Of a DNA stretch of 20,195 bases, positions 1 through 7,029 are shown piece by piece. Position 1 is the stretch's first letter. Every line of letters starts with the position of its first letter. The position numbers and the translations under genes were made by a program. Under the pieces are notes generated by a model. It ran no database searches. It was not told the DNA's origin and saw only the letters and a program-made list of their open reading frames with translations. This DNA comes from an uncultured Clostridia bacterium. Its GTDB lineage: Bacteria > Bacillota > Clostridia > TANB77 > CAG-508. Location of the stretch: assembly GCA_934132805.1 (NCBI GenBank), contig CAKPAB010000023.1, positions 1-20,195 of the forward strand. Direction: 5' to 3'.

Positions 1-35
1 ATTCTAATATTGTTTCAATTGCATTCAAGAATTCT

Positions 36-206
36 AAAACCATATACATATATACAGTTTTGGCCTGAGTGAGAGAGATTCTAGTTTTTTATGTTAGATT
101 TTCTTTTTGAACGTAATGAACAGGACGAAATCTCAAATATATACAATTACCCAAAGGGAAGTGGTGCCACACAAACAATGATTTTATGGACTGTGAACTG
201 TAACAA
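36..206 (+). repeat. Half copy of a large palindromic repeat (loop plus one arm)
   Basis: This stretch closely matches the repeat arms at 9591-9896. Shared blocks include GGCCTGAGTGAGAGAG, TTTTTTATGTTAGATTTTC, GAACGTAATGAACAGGAC, AATCTCAAATATATACAA and CTGTGAACTGTAACAA. It begins with the AT-rich sequence that forms the central loop of the full copy (36-61) and continues into a single arm. The matching arm expected before position 36 is absent, so this is a solo half element. It holds a conceptual open frame from the ATG at 91, but nothing indicates that it is translated. Function is unknown; it is probably a remnant of a mobile or structured non-coding element. Confidence 0.75.
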
Positions 207-229
207 GAAAAGAAAAAAAGGTTTTTCTT

Positions 230-339
230 TTGCAAAAATGTGATTTAAGTATTATAAAACACTTACAAAAGTGTGATAAAAACAATAAAAAACTTGCAAA
301 AATGTGTAAAAATATCGGAAATAAGTTGCAAAAATGTGA
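230..339 (+). promoter_or_regulatory. Array of four phased TTGCAAAAATGTGA motifs (probable operator array)
   Basis: Four near-identical 14-bp direct repeats lie at 230-243, 263-276 (TTACAAAAGTGTGA), 294-307 (last base T) and 326-339. Their starts are 33, 31 and 32 bp apart, close to three helical turns, so all copies face the same side of the DNA. The last copy supplies the -35 hexamer (TTGCAA) of the promoter of the gene at 417. Such geometry suggests co-operative binding of a regulator, which cannot be named. A related perfect palindrome precedes cdaA at 5904-5921. Confidence 0.6.
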
Positions 340-354
340 TTTTGGAACTATAAT
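326..354 (+). promoter_or_regulatory. Sigma-A-type promoter of the gene at 417
   Basis: A -35 box TTGCAA (326-331) is separated by exactly 17 bp from a perfect -10 box TATAAT (349-354). The -35 box overlaps the last operator-like repeat. A second possible promoter with the same geometry, TTGCAA at 230 and TATAAA at 253, uses the first repeat. Confidence 0.6.
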
Positions 355-416
355 AATGTTTAATTAAGTAAAACAAAAATAAACGAATGATTGACTTAAG
401 AAGGGATGAAATAAAA

Positions 417-1265
417 ATGAAATTAGAATTACCAGAAAAACAAAAAATTCCAAGAAAAACAATAATAATATACACAACGCTAATAATTATATGTATATTA
501 GCAATAATAGTAGCAATAAGTGTAGAAATATTAGGAAATGACATAGTAGACAATTTATTTGGAATAAACAAAATAACAAAAAAAAGTGAAGAAGACGAAG
601 CTAAGCTAAAAGCAGAATTTGAAGGAATACTAGACAACAACATACAAGATACAGGCAATTACCAGATAGAAAAAGAAAATGATAATAATCAAATAGTATA
701 TACAAGTTACAGTAAAGAAGAAAAAAATGGAGAATATGAAATAAATGTAAATTTGCCATATATAAACATAAAAAATGAAGAAGTAAATAAATTTAATACA
801 GAAATAAAAAATACATTTGAAGAAAAAGCAGAAGAAGTAATAAAAGAGCAAGAGCAAAAAATTTTATACATAGTAAAATATAAAGCAAGTATTGAAAACA
901 ATATATTGTCATTGATAATATATTCAGATTTAAAGCAAGACACAAATGCACAAAGAGTTATAATACAAACATTTAATTATAATTTGGATGAAAACAAAAT
1001 GATGACATTAGAAGATACTTTAGGGGCATATAATTTACAAAAAGATGATATACAAAATAAGATAAATACAGATATTCAAAATGAACAGAGAAAATCTGAT
1101 GAGTTAATCAATCTAGGCTATAATGTCTTTTCTAGAGATATAAATAGTAGTATTTACAAAGTAGAAAATGTTTCAGAATATTTTATTTATGATAATAATA
1201 TTTATATAATATTTGCATATGGAAATGATAGAATTACAAGTGAAAAAGATATTGTAATAATATAA
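417..1265 (+). CDS. Membrane-anchored protein with DUF4163/DUF3298-like domain
   Basis: The product has 282 residues. A short basic N-terminus is followed by one hydrophobic segment at about residues 14-37, then a charged linker and an extracytoplasmic region. From about residue 80 (SKEEKNGEYEINVNLPYINI) to the end, with a C-terminal FIYDNNIYIIFAYGND segment, it resembles the DUF4163/DUF3298 pair found in PdaC-like and other envelope proteins of Firmicutes. No catalytic domain is attached, so its role is unknown; binding of the cell wall or a ligand is only an inference. The start at 417 is preferred over the ATG at 387 because AAGGG lies at 401-405, and the ATG at 406 is closed at once by a stop. 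It has its own promoter and the phased operator array upstream, and the terminator at 1327 downstream. The family assignment is from memory of sequence pattern. Confidence 0.6.
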   Translation: MKLELPEKQKIPRKTIIIYTTLIIICILAIIVAISVEILGNDIVDNLFGINKITKKSEEDEAKLKAEFEGILDNNIQDTGNYQIEKENDNNQIVYTSYSKEEKNGEYEINVNLPYINIKNEEVNKFNTEIKNTFEEKAEEVIKEQEQKILYIVKYKASIENNILSLIIYSDLKQDTNAQRVIIQTFNYNLDENKMMTLEDTLGAYNLQKDDIQNKINTDIQNEQRKSDELINLGYNVFSRDINSSIYKVENVSEYFIYDNNIYIIFAYGNDRITSEKDIVII

Positions 1266-1321
1266 AATTGCATATATGTATTAAATATTCATCTTTTATA
1301 ATGAAATTGTATCACAAAATT

Positions 1322-1356
1322 AAAAAACTAGGTTTCTTATGATACCTAGTTTTTTT
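1322..1356. terminator. Rho-independent terminator, usable in both directions
   Basis: Stem ACTAGGT (1327-1333) pairs with ACCTAGT (1344-1350) around a 10-nt loop. It is flanked by an A-run (1322-1327) and a T-run (1351-1356), which extend the stem and give a U-tract. It ends the transcript of the gene at 417. Confidence 0.85.
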
Positions 1357-1476
1357 GAAAATAAAAGGGGATGTTTTTTTATTTAAGTCAGATAACTTCC
1401 TGACTATGCTTGTATTATAATAACTAATTTTGTCCATTGTGTGAATTAAAAGTGAAGAATTAATTAAAAATTAAAG

Positions 1477-1505
1477 AAATGTATAAGAGTTTTTCTTATA
1501 CATTT
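1477..1505 (-). terminator. Hairpin downstream of htrA, possible terminator
   Basis: A perfect 12-bp stem (AAATGTATAAGA at 1477-1488 with its complement at 1494-1505) closes a 5-nt loop. It lies 36 bp past the htrA stop. On the minus strand it is followed only by a T-rich stretch rather than a clean U-tract, so termination is likely but not certain. Confidence 0.6.
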
Positions 1506-1540
1506 CAAATCTTGCAAAAGTATATATATATTATCAAAAG

Positions 1541-2791
1541 CTAAGGTTGTTCTCCTAAAGTCAAAGTAATTTCTTTCTCAGCTCCATCTCTATTAATCTT
1601 TAATTTCATAGTATCACCAATTTGATGAGAATTTTTAATCTCATTTAACTCATCCATTGATTTTATAGACTTACCATCAGCCTCAATGATTACATCACCA
1701 GACTTTAAGCCACCCTTTTCTGCAGAAGAGAAATCTTCAACAGATTTGACATAAATACCAACAACCAAATTATATTTTGCAGCAGTAGTTTCATCTAAAT
1801 CAACACCAGAAATTCCGATAAAAGGTCTTTTAACTTTGCTATATTGAATTAATTGTGAAGTTATGTCAGTTGTAGAATTTATAGGAATTGCAAAACCAAT
1901 ACCTTCAATTCCAGAGCCGGACAATTTTAAAGTATTAATACCAATAACTTTACCTTGAGCATTAACCAAAGCTCCACCACTATTACCAGAGTTTATAGCA
2001 GCATCTGTTTGAATACATGTATATGTTTTACCATCAGAATCTGTTATTTTTCTATTAACAGCACTTACAATACCTGTTGTAACAGTACTTGTCATATTAA
2101 CTGGGTTACCAACAGCCATTGCAAATTCACCAACTTTTACATCATCTGAATCAGCAAATTCAGCTTTTGTTAGACCTGTTTTTTCAATTTTTATAACAGC
2201 TAAATCAGTTTGTTCATCTTGACCAACAATTTTTGCTTCATATTCAGTTTCATCATTAAATAAAGTAACTGTGACTTTTGTTGCTTCTGATATTTGGTAA
2301 TATGAGTTTGAATCAGAAGAGTTAGAAGATACAACATGGTTATTTGTTAAAATATAACCATCTTCACTAATTATAATTCCAGAGCCTGATGCTGAAGCTG
2401 TTGATGTACCTGTTCTACCAAATATTGAAGTGGAATTTATAGTGTAGTCTATTTTTATTCCCACTATTGATGGCAATATTTTATTTGCAGCATATACAGA
2501 AGTGTCAGAGTAATTTTCTAATGATGTTTGCTTTACATATCCATCAGATTGTGTTGAGTTGTTGTTTGTTGTACTTATTGAAGATGTGTTTGAATCTCCT
2601 ATAATTTTTGTACGTATTGATGGAACTCCAAAACATGTTCCTATTACAACGGTACAACCTACAACACCACTTATAAAAGGTACTAGTACACTTTTTCCAA
2701 AGCCTGTTTTTGGCTTAGTAGTTTTGTCATAGCTTGATGTACCTGTTACTGGTATTGCTTTGAATTTTGAATTGTTTTCTTTTTCTTCCAT
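1541..2791 (-). CDS. htrA: HtrA/DegP-family membrane serine protease
   Basis: This 416-residue protein is a trypsin-fold envelope protease that degrades misfolded exported proteins. After a cytoplasmic N-terminus there is one hydrophobic segment at about residues 34-56, so the catalytic part lies outside the membrane. The triad is visible: His152 in ILTNNHVV, Asp196 in TDLAVIKI and Ser271 in GNSGGALV. A single PDZ domain follows at about residues 322-412 (RPFIGISG to KEITLTL). Length and domain order match B. subtilis HtrA/HtrB/YyxA. The ribosome binding site AGGAGGT lies 8 bp before the ATG. It is transcribed alone, from a promoter in 2868-2897, divergently from the pseudopilin gene. Ser/Thr/Asn-rich linkers at residues 66-92 and 154-166 are typical of this family. 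The particular paralogue cannot be decided. Confidence 0.93.
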   Translation of the reverse strand: MEEKENNSKFKAIPVTGTSSYDKTTKPKTGFGKSVLVPFISGVVGCTVVIGTCFGVPSIRTKIIGDSNTSSISTTNNNSTQSDGYVKQTSLENYSDTSVYAANKILPSIVGIKIDYTINSTSIFGRTGTSTASASGSGIIISEDGYILTNNHVVSSNSSDSNSYYQISEATKVTVTLFNDETEYEAKIVGQDEQTDLAVIKIEKTGLTKAEFADSDDVKVGEFAMAVGNPVNMTSTVTTGIVSAVNRKITDSDGKTYTCIQTDAAINSGNSGGALVNAQGKVIGINTLKLSGSGIEGIGFAIPINSTTDITSQLIQYSKVKRPFIGISGVDLDETTAAKYNLVVGIYVKSVEDFSSAEKGGLKSGDVIIEADGKSIKSMDELNEIKNSHQIGDTMKLKINRDGAEKEITLTLGEQP

Positions 2792-2867
2792 TTTTTATTA
2801 CCTCCTAAATGAAATGTGTTGGTTTTAATGTGTTTGGATAAATACATTAAAATCTTTTCTTTTTTCT

Positions 2868-2897
2868 AATATAACCTAATTCTTTATTAAGATACAA
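2868..2897 (-). promoter_or_regulatory. Probable promoter of htrA
   Basis: On the minus strand TTGTAT (2892-2897) and TATATT (2868-2873) are 18 bp apart. The leader to the ATG is about 70 nt. No CtsR- or CssR-type operator was recognised. Confidence 0.45.
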
Positions 2898-2948
2898 TAG
2901 TATTGTGAATTTTTTGTGAAAAAAATGTATTAGTTTGGTATAGATATC

Positions 2949-2978
2949 TTGATTTAAGGAGTAACAATATAGTATAAT
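2949..2978 (+). promoter_or_regulatory. Probable promoter of the pseudopilin-rnhB-pdp operon
   Basis: TTGATT (2949-2954) is separated by 18 bp from a perfect TATAAT (2973-2978), about 50 bp before the first start codon. Confidence 0.6.
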
Positions 2979-3028
2979 AAGAAAAAGCTTTTAAAATACA
3001 AAAGTAAAAGAAAGGGTTGGGATAAGAT

Positions 3029-3568
3029 ATGAAAAATAATCATGGAGTAACAATGGTCGTATTAGTAATAACAATAGTACTATTATTAATTTTAGCAAGT
3101 ATATCAATAAAAGCAGGAAATGATATAATAAAAATGTCAGACTTAGAAAACTTAAAAACAGACATGTTATTAATAAAAGTAAAAGGAAAAGAATATGTAG
3201 AAAATGCAAACTTTAATTTAGGAACAGGATTTGACAAGCTAACAGATGAACAAGAAAAAAGCAAAAGAATAGAAACAGCAAAAGCACAGCTTAAAGGAAC
3301 AGAACTACAAAGTGTAAGTGAATTAAACTCAAAATTTGGAATAACATCAGAACAATTTGAACAAGAAAAAACGAATTTAAGTTTTTACTATAAATTATCA
3401 TCAAAAGATTTAAAAGACATAGGAATGCAAGAAATGAAGTCAAAAGGAATATTTATTATAAAATATAATGTCAAAGAAATGACAGTTGAAATATATAATA
3501 CAGTGGGCTTTGAAAATGATGGAAAAACATACTATGTATTAAGCGAATTAGAAAATTTAGAAATATAA
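3029..3568 (+). CDS. Type IV pseudopilin-like protein
   Basis: This 179-residue protein opens with a short polar leader (MKNNHG) followed directly by a hydrophobic helix, VTMVVLVITIVLLLILASIS. That is the layout of a prepilin cut after the Gly at residue 6 by a prepilin peptidase. The Glu usually found at mature position 5 is replaced by Val, as in many single pilin-like genes of Clostridia. The rest is a soluble, mixed charged domain of about 150 residues that I do not recognise; KDLKDIGMQEMKSKGIFIIKYN and the end YYVLSELENLEI look like globular structure. It is the first gene of a probable operon with rnhB (11 bp downstream) and pyrimidine-nucleoside phosphorylase. That gives no functional clue, since neither relates to pili. 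A surface or secretion role is inferred from the signal only. Confidence 0.65.
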   Translation: MKNNHGVTMVVLVITIVLLLILASISIKAGNDIIKMSDLENLKTDMLLIKVKGKEYVENANFNLGTGFDKLTDEQEKSKRIETAKAQLKGTELQSVSELNSKFGITSEQFEQEKTNLSFYYKLSSKDLKDIGMQEMKSKGIFIIKYNVKEMTVEIYNTVGFENDGKTYYVLSELENLEI

Positions 3569-3579
3569 TTGAAAAGGAT

Positions 3580-4218
3580 ATGAAAAAACAAATGAAAGAA
3601 AAAGAACTAGAAAGATTAACAAATTTAAAAGAAATTGAAAAACAATTACATCAAAAAGGATTTAAAAATATATGTGGAATAGATGAAGCTGGAAGAGGAC
3701 CTTTAGCAGGTCCTGTTGTAGTTGCAGGAGTAATAATGCCAGAAGATTCTATGATAGAAGGAGTAAATGATTCAAAAAAAGTTTCTGAAAAAAAGAGAGA
3801 ATTGTTATATGACAAAATTTTGGACGAAGCTGTAAGCTACTCAGTTGCTATAATAGGTCAAGATGTGATAGATGATATAAATATATTAAATGCTACAAAA
3901 CATGGAGTTACTAGTGTTGTAAAAGGACTGGATGTAAGACCAGATTTGATTGTAATAGATGCACTTCAACATATTGATACAGATGGAGTGCCTTATGATT
4001 CAATAATTAAAGGTGATGCAAAATGCTATTCAATTGCTGCAGCATCTATAATTGCCAAAGTTACAAGGGATAGAATTATGAGAGAATGGGATAGTGTGTA
4101 TCCACAGTATGGCTTTGCTCAACATAAAGGATATGGAACTGCTAAACATATTGCAGCAATTAAAGAGTATGGTTTGTGTCCTATCCATAGAAGAAGTTTT
4201 ACAGGACATTTTGTATAA
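3580..4218 (+). CDS. rnhB: Ribonuclease HII
   Basis: This 212-residue enzyme removes ribonucleotides from DNA and cleaves RNA-DNA hybrids using two metal ions. The signature CGIDEAGRGPLAGPVVVAG carries Asp35 and Glu36. The remaining acidic ligands are Asp127 in LIVIDAL and Asp146 in the KGDAKCYSIAAASIIAK block. NDSKKVSEKKRE and the C-terminal GFAQHKGYGT and HRRSF blocks are also typical. The family is usually 195-260 residues, so it is complete. The start is uncertain: the ATG at 3580 follows AAAAGG by only 2 bp, and the next in-frame ATG is at 3592. It is cotranscribed with the pseudopilin gene before it and probably with the nucleoside phosphorylase 65 bp after it. Confidence 0.96.
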   Translation: MKKQMKEKELERLTNLKEIEKQLHQKGFKNICGIDEAGRGPLAGPVVVAGVIMPEDSMIEGVNDSKKVSEKKRELLYDKILDEAVSYSVAIIGQDVIDDINILNATKHGVTSVVKGLDVRPDLIVIDALQHIDTDGVPYDSIIKGDAKCYSIAAASIIAKVTRDRIMREWDSVYPQYGFAQHKGYGTAKHIAAIKEYGLCPIHRRSFTGHFV

Positions 4219-4283
4219 TATAGAAAGAATAGTAGTTGGGCATTTCTATATATGCTAAAAATAAATAAGAAAGGGCGTAATTT

Positions 4284-5588
4284 ATGAATATACTAGAAAT
4301 AATAGAAAAAAAGAGAGAAAAGCAAGAACTAACAAAACAAGAAATAGAATATTTTGTAAAATCATATGTAAAAGAAGAAATAGCAGACTATCAAGCTGCA
4401 GCATTAGTAATGGCAATATTTTTAAATGGAATGACAAAACAAGAAACAACAAATTTAACAATAGCAATGGCAAACTCAGGAGAAATATTAGATTTATCAA
4501 AATTAAATAAAATAATAGTAGATAAACACTCAACAGGAGGAGTAGGGGACAAAGTTTCAATATGTTTATTACCATTAGTAGCATCACTAGGAGTGCCAGT
4601 AGCAAAAATGTCAGGTAGAGGACTGGGCTTTACAGGAGGAACAGTAGATAAAATGCAATCAATACCTGGTTATAAAACAGATATAGAAATCAACAAATTT
4701 ATAGAAAACGTAGAAAATGTTGGCATAAGTATGATTTCACAAACTTTGAATTTGGCACCAGCAGATAAAAAATTATATGCATTAAGAGATAGTATTGCTT
4801 GTGTGGAAAGCATTCCATTAATTGCATCAAGCATAATGAGCAAAAAAATAGCAAGTGGTGCAGAAAAAATTGTATTAGATGTTACTGTTGGTAAAGGTGC
4901 ATTTATGAAAAATATGAAAAATGCACAAAAACTAGCAAATGAGATGATAGAAATTGGAAAGCTTGCAAACCGTGAAACAGTATGTGTTATAACAAATATG
5001 GATGAGCCATTAGGGTATGCAGTAGGAAATAATTTGGAAGTAATAGAAGCAATAAAATTTTTAAAAGGAGATATGCCAGAAGATTTAAAACAAGTAGTAT
5101 TAGAATTAGGGGCATATATGATAAAATTAGCAGGTTTAGGTGAAGACTTAGAAGAAAATAAAAATAAAATGCTAGAAAATATATCAAATGAAAGAGCTTT
5201 TAAGAAATTTGTAGAAATGGTAAAAAATCAAGAAGGAGATATTTCATATTTAGAAAATACAGACAAATTTGAAAAAGCTACAATTATAGAGCCAATAAAA
5301 TCAAATAAAGATGGATATATCCAAGAAATAAATGCTGAAGAAGTAGGAAAAGTTGCTTGTGGTTTGGGTGCAGGAAGAGTGAAAAAAGAAGATTCAATTG
5401 ATTATAATGTAGGAATAGTCTTGAACAAAAAAGTTGCAGATAAAGTTCAAACAGGTGATATTTTAGGATACATTCATGCAGACTCAAACGAAAGTCTTGT
5501 AATGGCAAAACAAAAAATGGAGCAAATTATCAAAATAGAAAATAATAAAATTGAAAAATTACCAACAATTTTTGGTATTTGCAAATAA
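4284..5588 (+). CDS. pdp: Pyrimidine-nucleoside (thymidine) phosphorylase
   Basis: This 434-residue cytoplasmic salvage enzyme splits uridine or thymidine (and deoxyuridine) with phosphate to the base and (deoxy)ribose 1-phosphate. The N-terminal helical domain is followed by the phosphate-binding block KHSTGGVGDK at residues 81-90. The family signature SGRGLGFTGGTVDKMQSIPG lies at residues 110-129. The C-terminal alpha/beta domain includes CGLGAGRVKKED and VGIVLNKKVADKVQTGD. Length equals that of the Firmicute Pdp family (about 433). Firmicute enzymes of this type usually accept both uridine and thymidine, so pdp is preferred over deoA, although the split is not certain from sequence alone. 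AAGAAAGGG precedes the ATG. It ends the operon that begins at 3029. No clear terminator follows, and a new promoter lies 5 bp after the stop. Confidence 0.94.
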   Translation: MNILEIIEKKREKQELTKQEIEYFVKSYVKEEIADYQAAALVMAIFLNGMTKQETTNLTIAMANSGEILDLSKLNKIIVDKHSTGGVGDKVSICLLPLVASLGVPVAKMSGRGLGFTGGTVDKMQSIPGYKTDIEINKFIENVENVGISMISQTLNLAPADKKLYALRDSIACVESIPLIASSIMSKKIASGAEKIVLDVTVGKGAFMKNMKNAQKLANEMIEIGKLANRETVCVITNMDEPLGYAVGNNLEVIEAIKFLKGDMPEDLKQVVLELGAYMIKLAGLGEDLEENKNKMLENISNERAFKKFVEMVKNQEGDISYLENTDKFEKATIIEPIKSNKDGYIQEINAEEVGKVACGLGAGRVKKEDSIDYNVGIVLNKKVADKVQTGDILGYIHADSNESLVMAKQKMEQIIKIENNKIEKLPTIFGICK

Positions 5589-5592
5589 TTTA

Positions 5593-5622
5593 TTGAAATT
5601 AGATATGTTTTAGTGTTATAAT
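5593..5622 (+). promoter_or_regulatory. Promoter of the small membrane protein-cdaA unit
   Basis: TTGAAA (5593-5598) and a perfect TATAAT (5617-5622) are 18 bp apart, directly after the phosphorylase stop codon. Confidence 0.65.
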
Positions 5623-5709
5623 AGTAAATAGAGATTCGTAATACAAAATATAATGAATTAAACAGTTTTGTTATGTATAAGAATAAACAAAAATGAAAGG
5701 AATGGGAAT

Positions 5710-5847
5710 ATGAAAGAAAAAAGAATAAAAAATAAAGAACAAAAAAGATATGATAAAGGACAAATATTTGTAAAGGTAATGGCAGGAATACTTGCATTAT
5801 TAATGGTTTTATCAGTAGCAGCATCATTAATATTTTCATTAATATAA
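5710..5847 (+). CDS. Small single-span membrane protein, DUF4044-like
   Basis: A 45-residue reading frame starts at the ATG following AAAGGAATGGG. It has a very basic N-terminus (KEKRIKNKEQKRYDKGQ) and one hydrophobic helix covering about residues 19-45, ending in SLIFSLI. This composition and length resemble the DUF4044 family of very short Firmicute membrane proteins, whose function is unknown; the match is from general pattern and is tentative. It lies between a good promoter and cdaA, so the two genes are probably cotranscribed. A helper or regulatory role for the membrane-bound cyclase would be inference only. Confidence 0.6.
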   Translation: MKEKRIKNKEQKRYDKGQIFVKVMAGILALLMVLSVAASLIFSLI

Positions 5848-5903
5848 AAACTCAAAATTTGCAAAAATTAAATCTGAAGGTTATATAAATAATATAAAAT
5901 TAG

Positions 5904-5921
5904 CACATTTTGCAAAATGTG
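5904..5921. promoter_or_regulatory. Perfect 18-bp palindrome in the cdaA leader
   Basis: CACATTTTGCAAAATGTG is a perfect inverted repeat ending where the cdaA ribosome binding site (GGAAGGA) begins. It contains TTGCAAAATGTG, one A shorter than the motif repeated four times at 230-339. It could be a protein operator, or an RNA hairpin next to the ribosome binding site. Confidence 0.5.
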
Positions 5922-5939
5922 GAAGGAATGAATTTTAAT

Positions 5940-6875
5940 ATGGAAAAAAATATAAGTAATAGTTGGATGAATTTTTATGATGAAAATATAGTAAAAACAT
6001 TTCAAAATTTAAGTGAACATCCTTTTACATTGTTTACAACAATATTAGACATGGTAATAGTAATATTTTTATTATATTGTTTTGTAAGGATGGTAAAAGG
6101 CTCAAGAGCATGGCAATTAATAAAAGGGATAGCTTTTTTAATAATCGCAACATGGGTTAGTGGAATATTAAATTTAAAGATATTAAACTCCATTTTAACA
6201 GGAATAATGAATTGGGGAGTAATAGCAATAATTGTAATATTCCAACCAGAGTTAAGAAGAGGTCTTGAGCAATTGGGAACAAATAAATTCACTAAATTTT
6301 TTGGCTTGGATAGTGATTTAGCAACAAAAACAAAAGAGGATATTTATAAGGTAGTTATAGCAGCTACCGAACTTTCTAAAACTAGAACAGGAGCTTTAAT
6401 TGTTTTAGAAAGAGACATAAATATTCAAGATATTATAGCAACAGGTGTACCAATGAATTCAGAAGTATCACCACAATTGTTGGCAAATATATTTGTACCT
6501 AAAACACCTTTACATGATGGGGCAGTTGTTATAAGCAATAACAAAATTGCAGCAGCTGCATGTGTGTTACCACTTGCAGATGACCCAGATATAGCAAAAG
6601 AATTGGGAACTAGACATAGAGCAGCTATAGGTATTTCAAAGGAATCTGATGCAATAGCTGTAGTAGTATCTGAAGAAACAGGAAAAATTTCTGTTGCAAA
6701 AGATGGCACATTAATTGCAGATGTAAGAGAAGATGTGTTAAAGAAAATATTAATAAGCAATATTGTAACTAAAAGATTTGCACAAAAAAAGAAATCAAAA
6801 AATAGTAGATTTGAAGTTATAAAAAAGAAATTCTCTAAAAAAGAAGTCAAAGAAGATATTGAAGAAAATAAATGA
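5940..6875 (+). CDS. cdaA: Membrane diadenylate cyclase CdaA (c-di-AMP synthase)
   Basis: This 311-residue enzyme condenses two ATP molecules into cyclic di-AMP, the essential second messenger for potassium and osmotic balance and wall integrity. Three hydrophobic segments at about residues 33-49, 61-79 and 84-101 anchor it. They are followed by FQPELRRGLEQLG and the DAC domain. That domain carries both diagnostic motifs: DGA at 193-195 (LHDGAVVI) and RHR at 225-227 (GTRHRAAIG). A lysine-rich tail follows residue 280. The start at 5940 is chosen because GGAAGGA lies 12 bp upstream; an ATG at 5910 is also in frame. CdaA is usually followed by its regulator cdaR (YbbR domains) and glmM. Here neither follows; a terminator comes directly after and the next gene is truA. 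Confidence 0.95.
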   Translation: MEKNISNSWMNFYDENIVKTFQNLSEHPFTLFTTILDMVIVIFLLYCFVRMVKGSRAWQLIKGIAFLIIATWVSGILNLKILNSILTGIMNWGVIAIIVIFQPELRRGLEQLGTNKFTKFFGLDSDLATKTKEDIYKVVIAATELSKTRTGALIVLERDINIQDIIATGVPMNSEVSPQLLANIFVPKTPLHDGAVVISNNKIAAAACVLPLADDPDIAKELGTRHRAAIGISKESDAIAVVVSEETGKISVAKDGTLIADVREDVLKKILISNIVTKRFAQKKKSKNSRFEVIKKKFSKKEVKEDIEENK

Positions 6876-6880
6876 TAAAG

Positions 6881-6903
6881 GTCGCTTATAGAGCGACTTT
6901 TCT
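6881..6903 (+). terminator. Rho-independent terminator after cdaA
   Basis: Stem GTCGCT (6881-6886) and AGCGAC (6892-6897) close a 5-nt loop and are followed by TTTTCT. It begins 5 bp after the cdaA stop codon. Confidence 0.85.
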
Positions 6904-6973
6904 AATATTATAGGAAAATTCTTCGAAATTTTTATAATATAAATACTTTGTACAGAAATTTGTATAAAGCAAT

Positions 6974-6996
6974 TTCACGCGTGAACAAAGGCGCGG
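6974..6996 (+). other. GC-rich palindromic island in the truA leader
   Basis: The perfect 12-bp palindrome TTCACGCGTGAA (6974-6985) is followed by GGCGCGG (6990-6996) in otherwise strongly AT-rich DNA. The CGCG in each element could also pair with the other. It lies before AAAGGAGG and the truA start. It may be an operator or a small leader structure; no known riboswitch class was recognised. Confidence 0.35.
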
Positions 6997-7029
6997 ACTA
7001 AAAAAAGGAGGAAAGGAAATAAAAAGTTT

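Noticed and set aside
91..241. Small open frame MLDFLFERNEQDEISNIYNY in the half repeat, with similar frames in both arms at 9591-9897
   Set aside because: The frame is shared only because the DNA is repeated. Differences between copies mostly change residues (K/R, S/R, M/V, W/L), one arm lacks a start codon, and none has a good ribosome binding site.
230..339. Regularly spaced repeats read as a small CRISPR array
   Set aside because: The repeats are only 14 bp with 17-19 bp gaps, the gaps are AT-rich promoter sequence, and no cas gene is present. Phased operators fit better.
4282..4605. Long minus-strand Leu-rich frames opposite pdp, rnhB, uvrC and others
   Set aside because: They are shadows of A-rich coding sequence read on the other strand, without start signals or family resemblance.
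6974..7012. preQ1-type riboswitch before truA because of an A-rich run next to the ribosome binding site
   Set aside because: The required stem-loop sequence of preQ1-I is absent; the A-run alone is uninformative in this genome.
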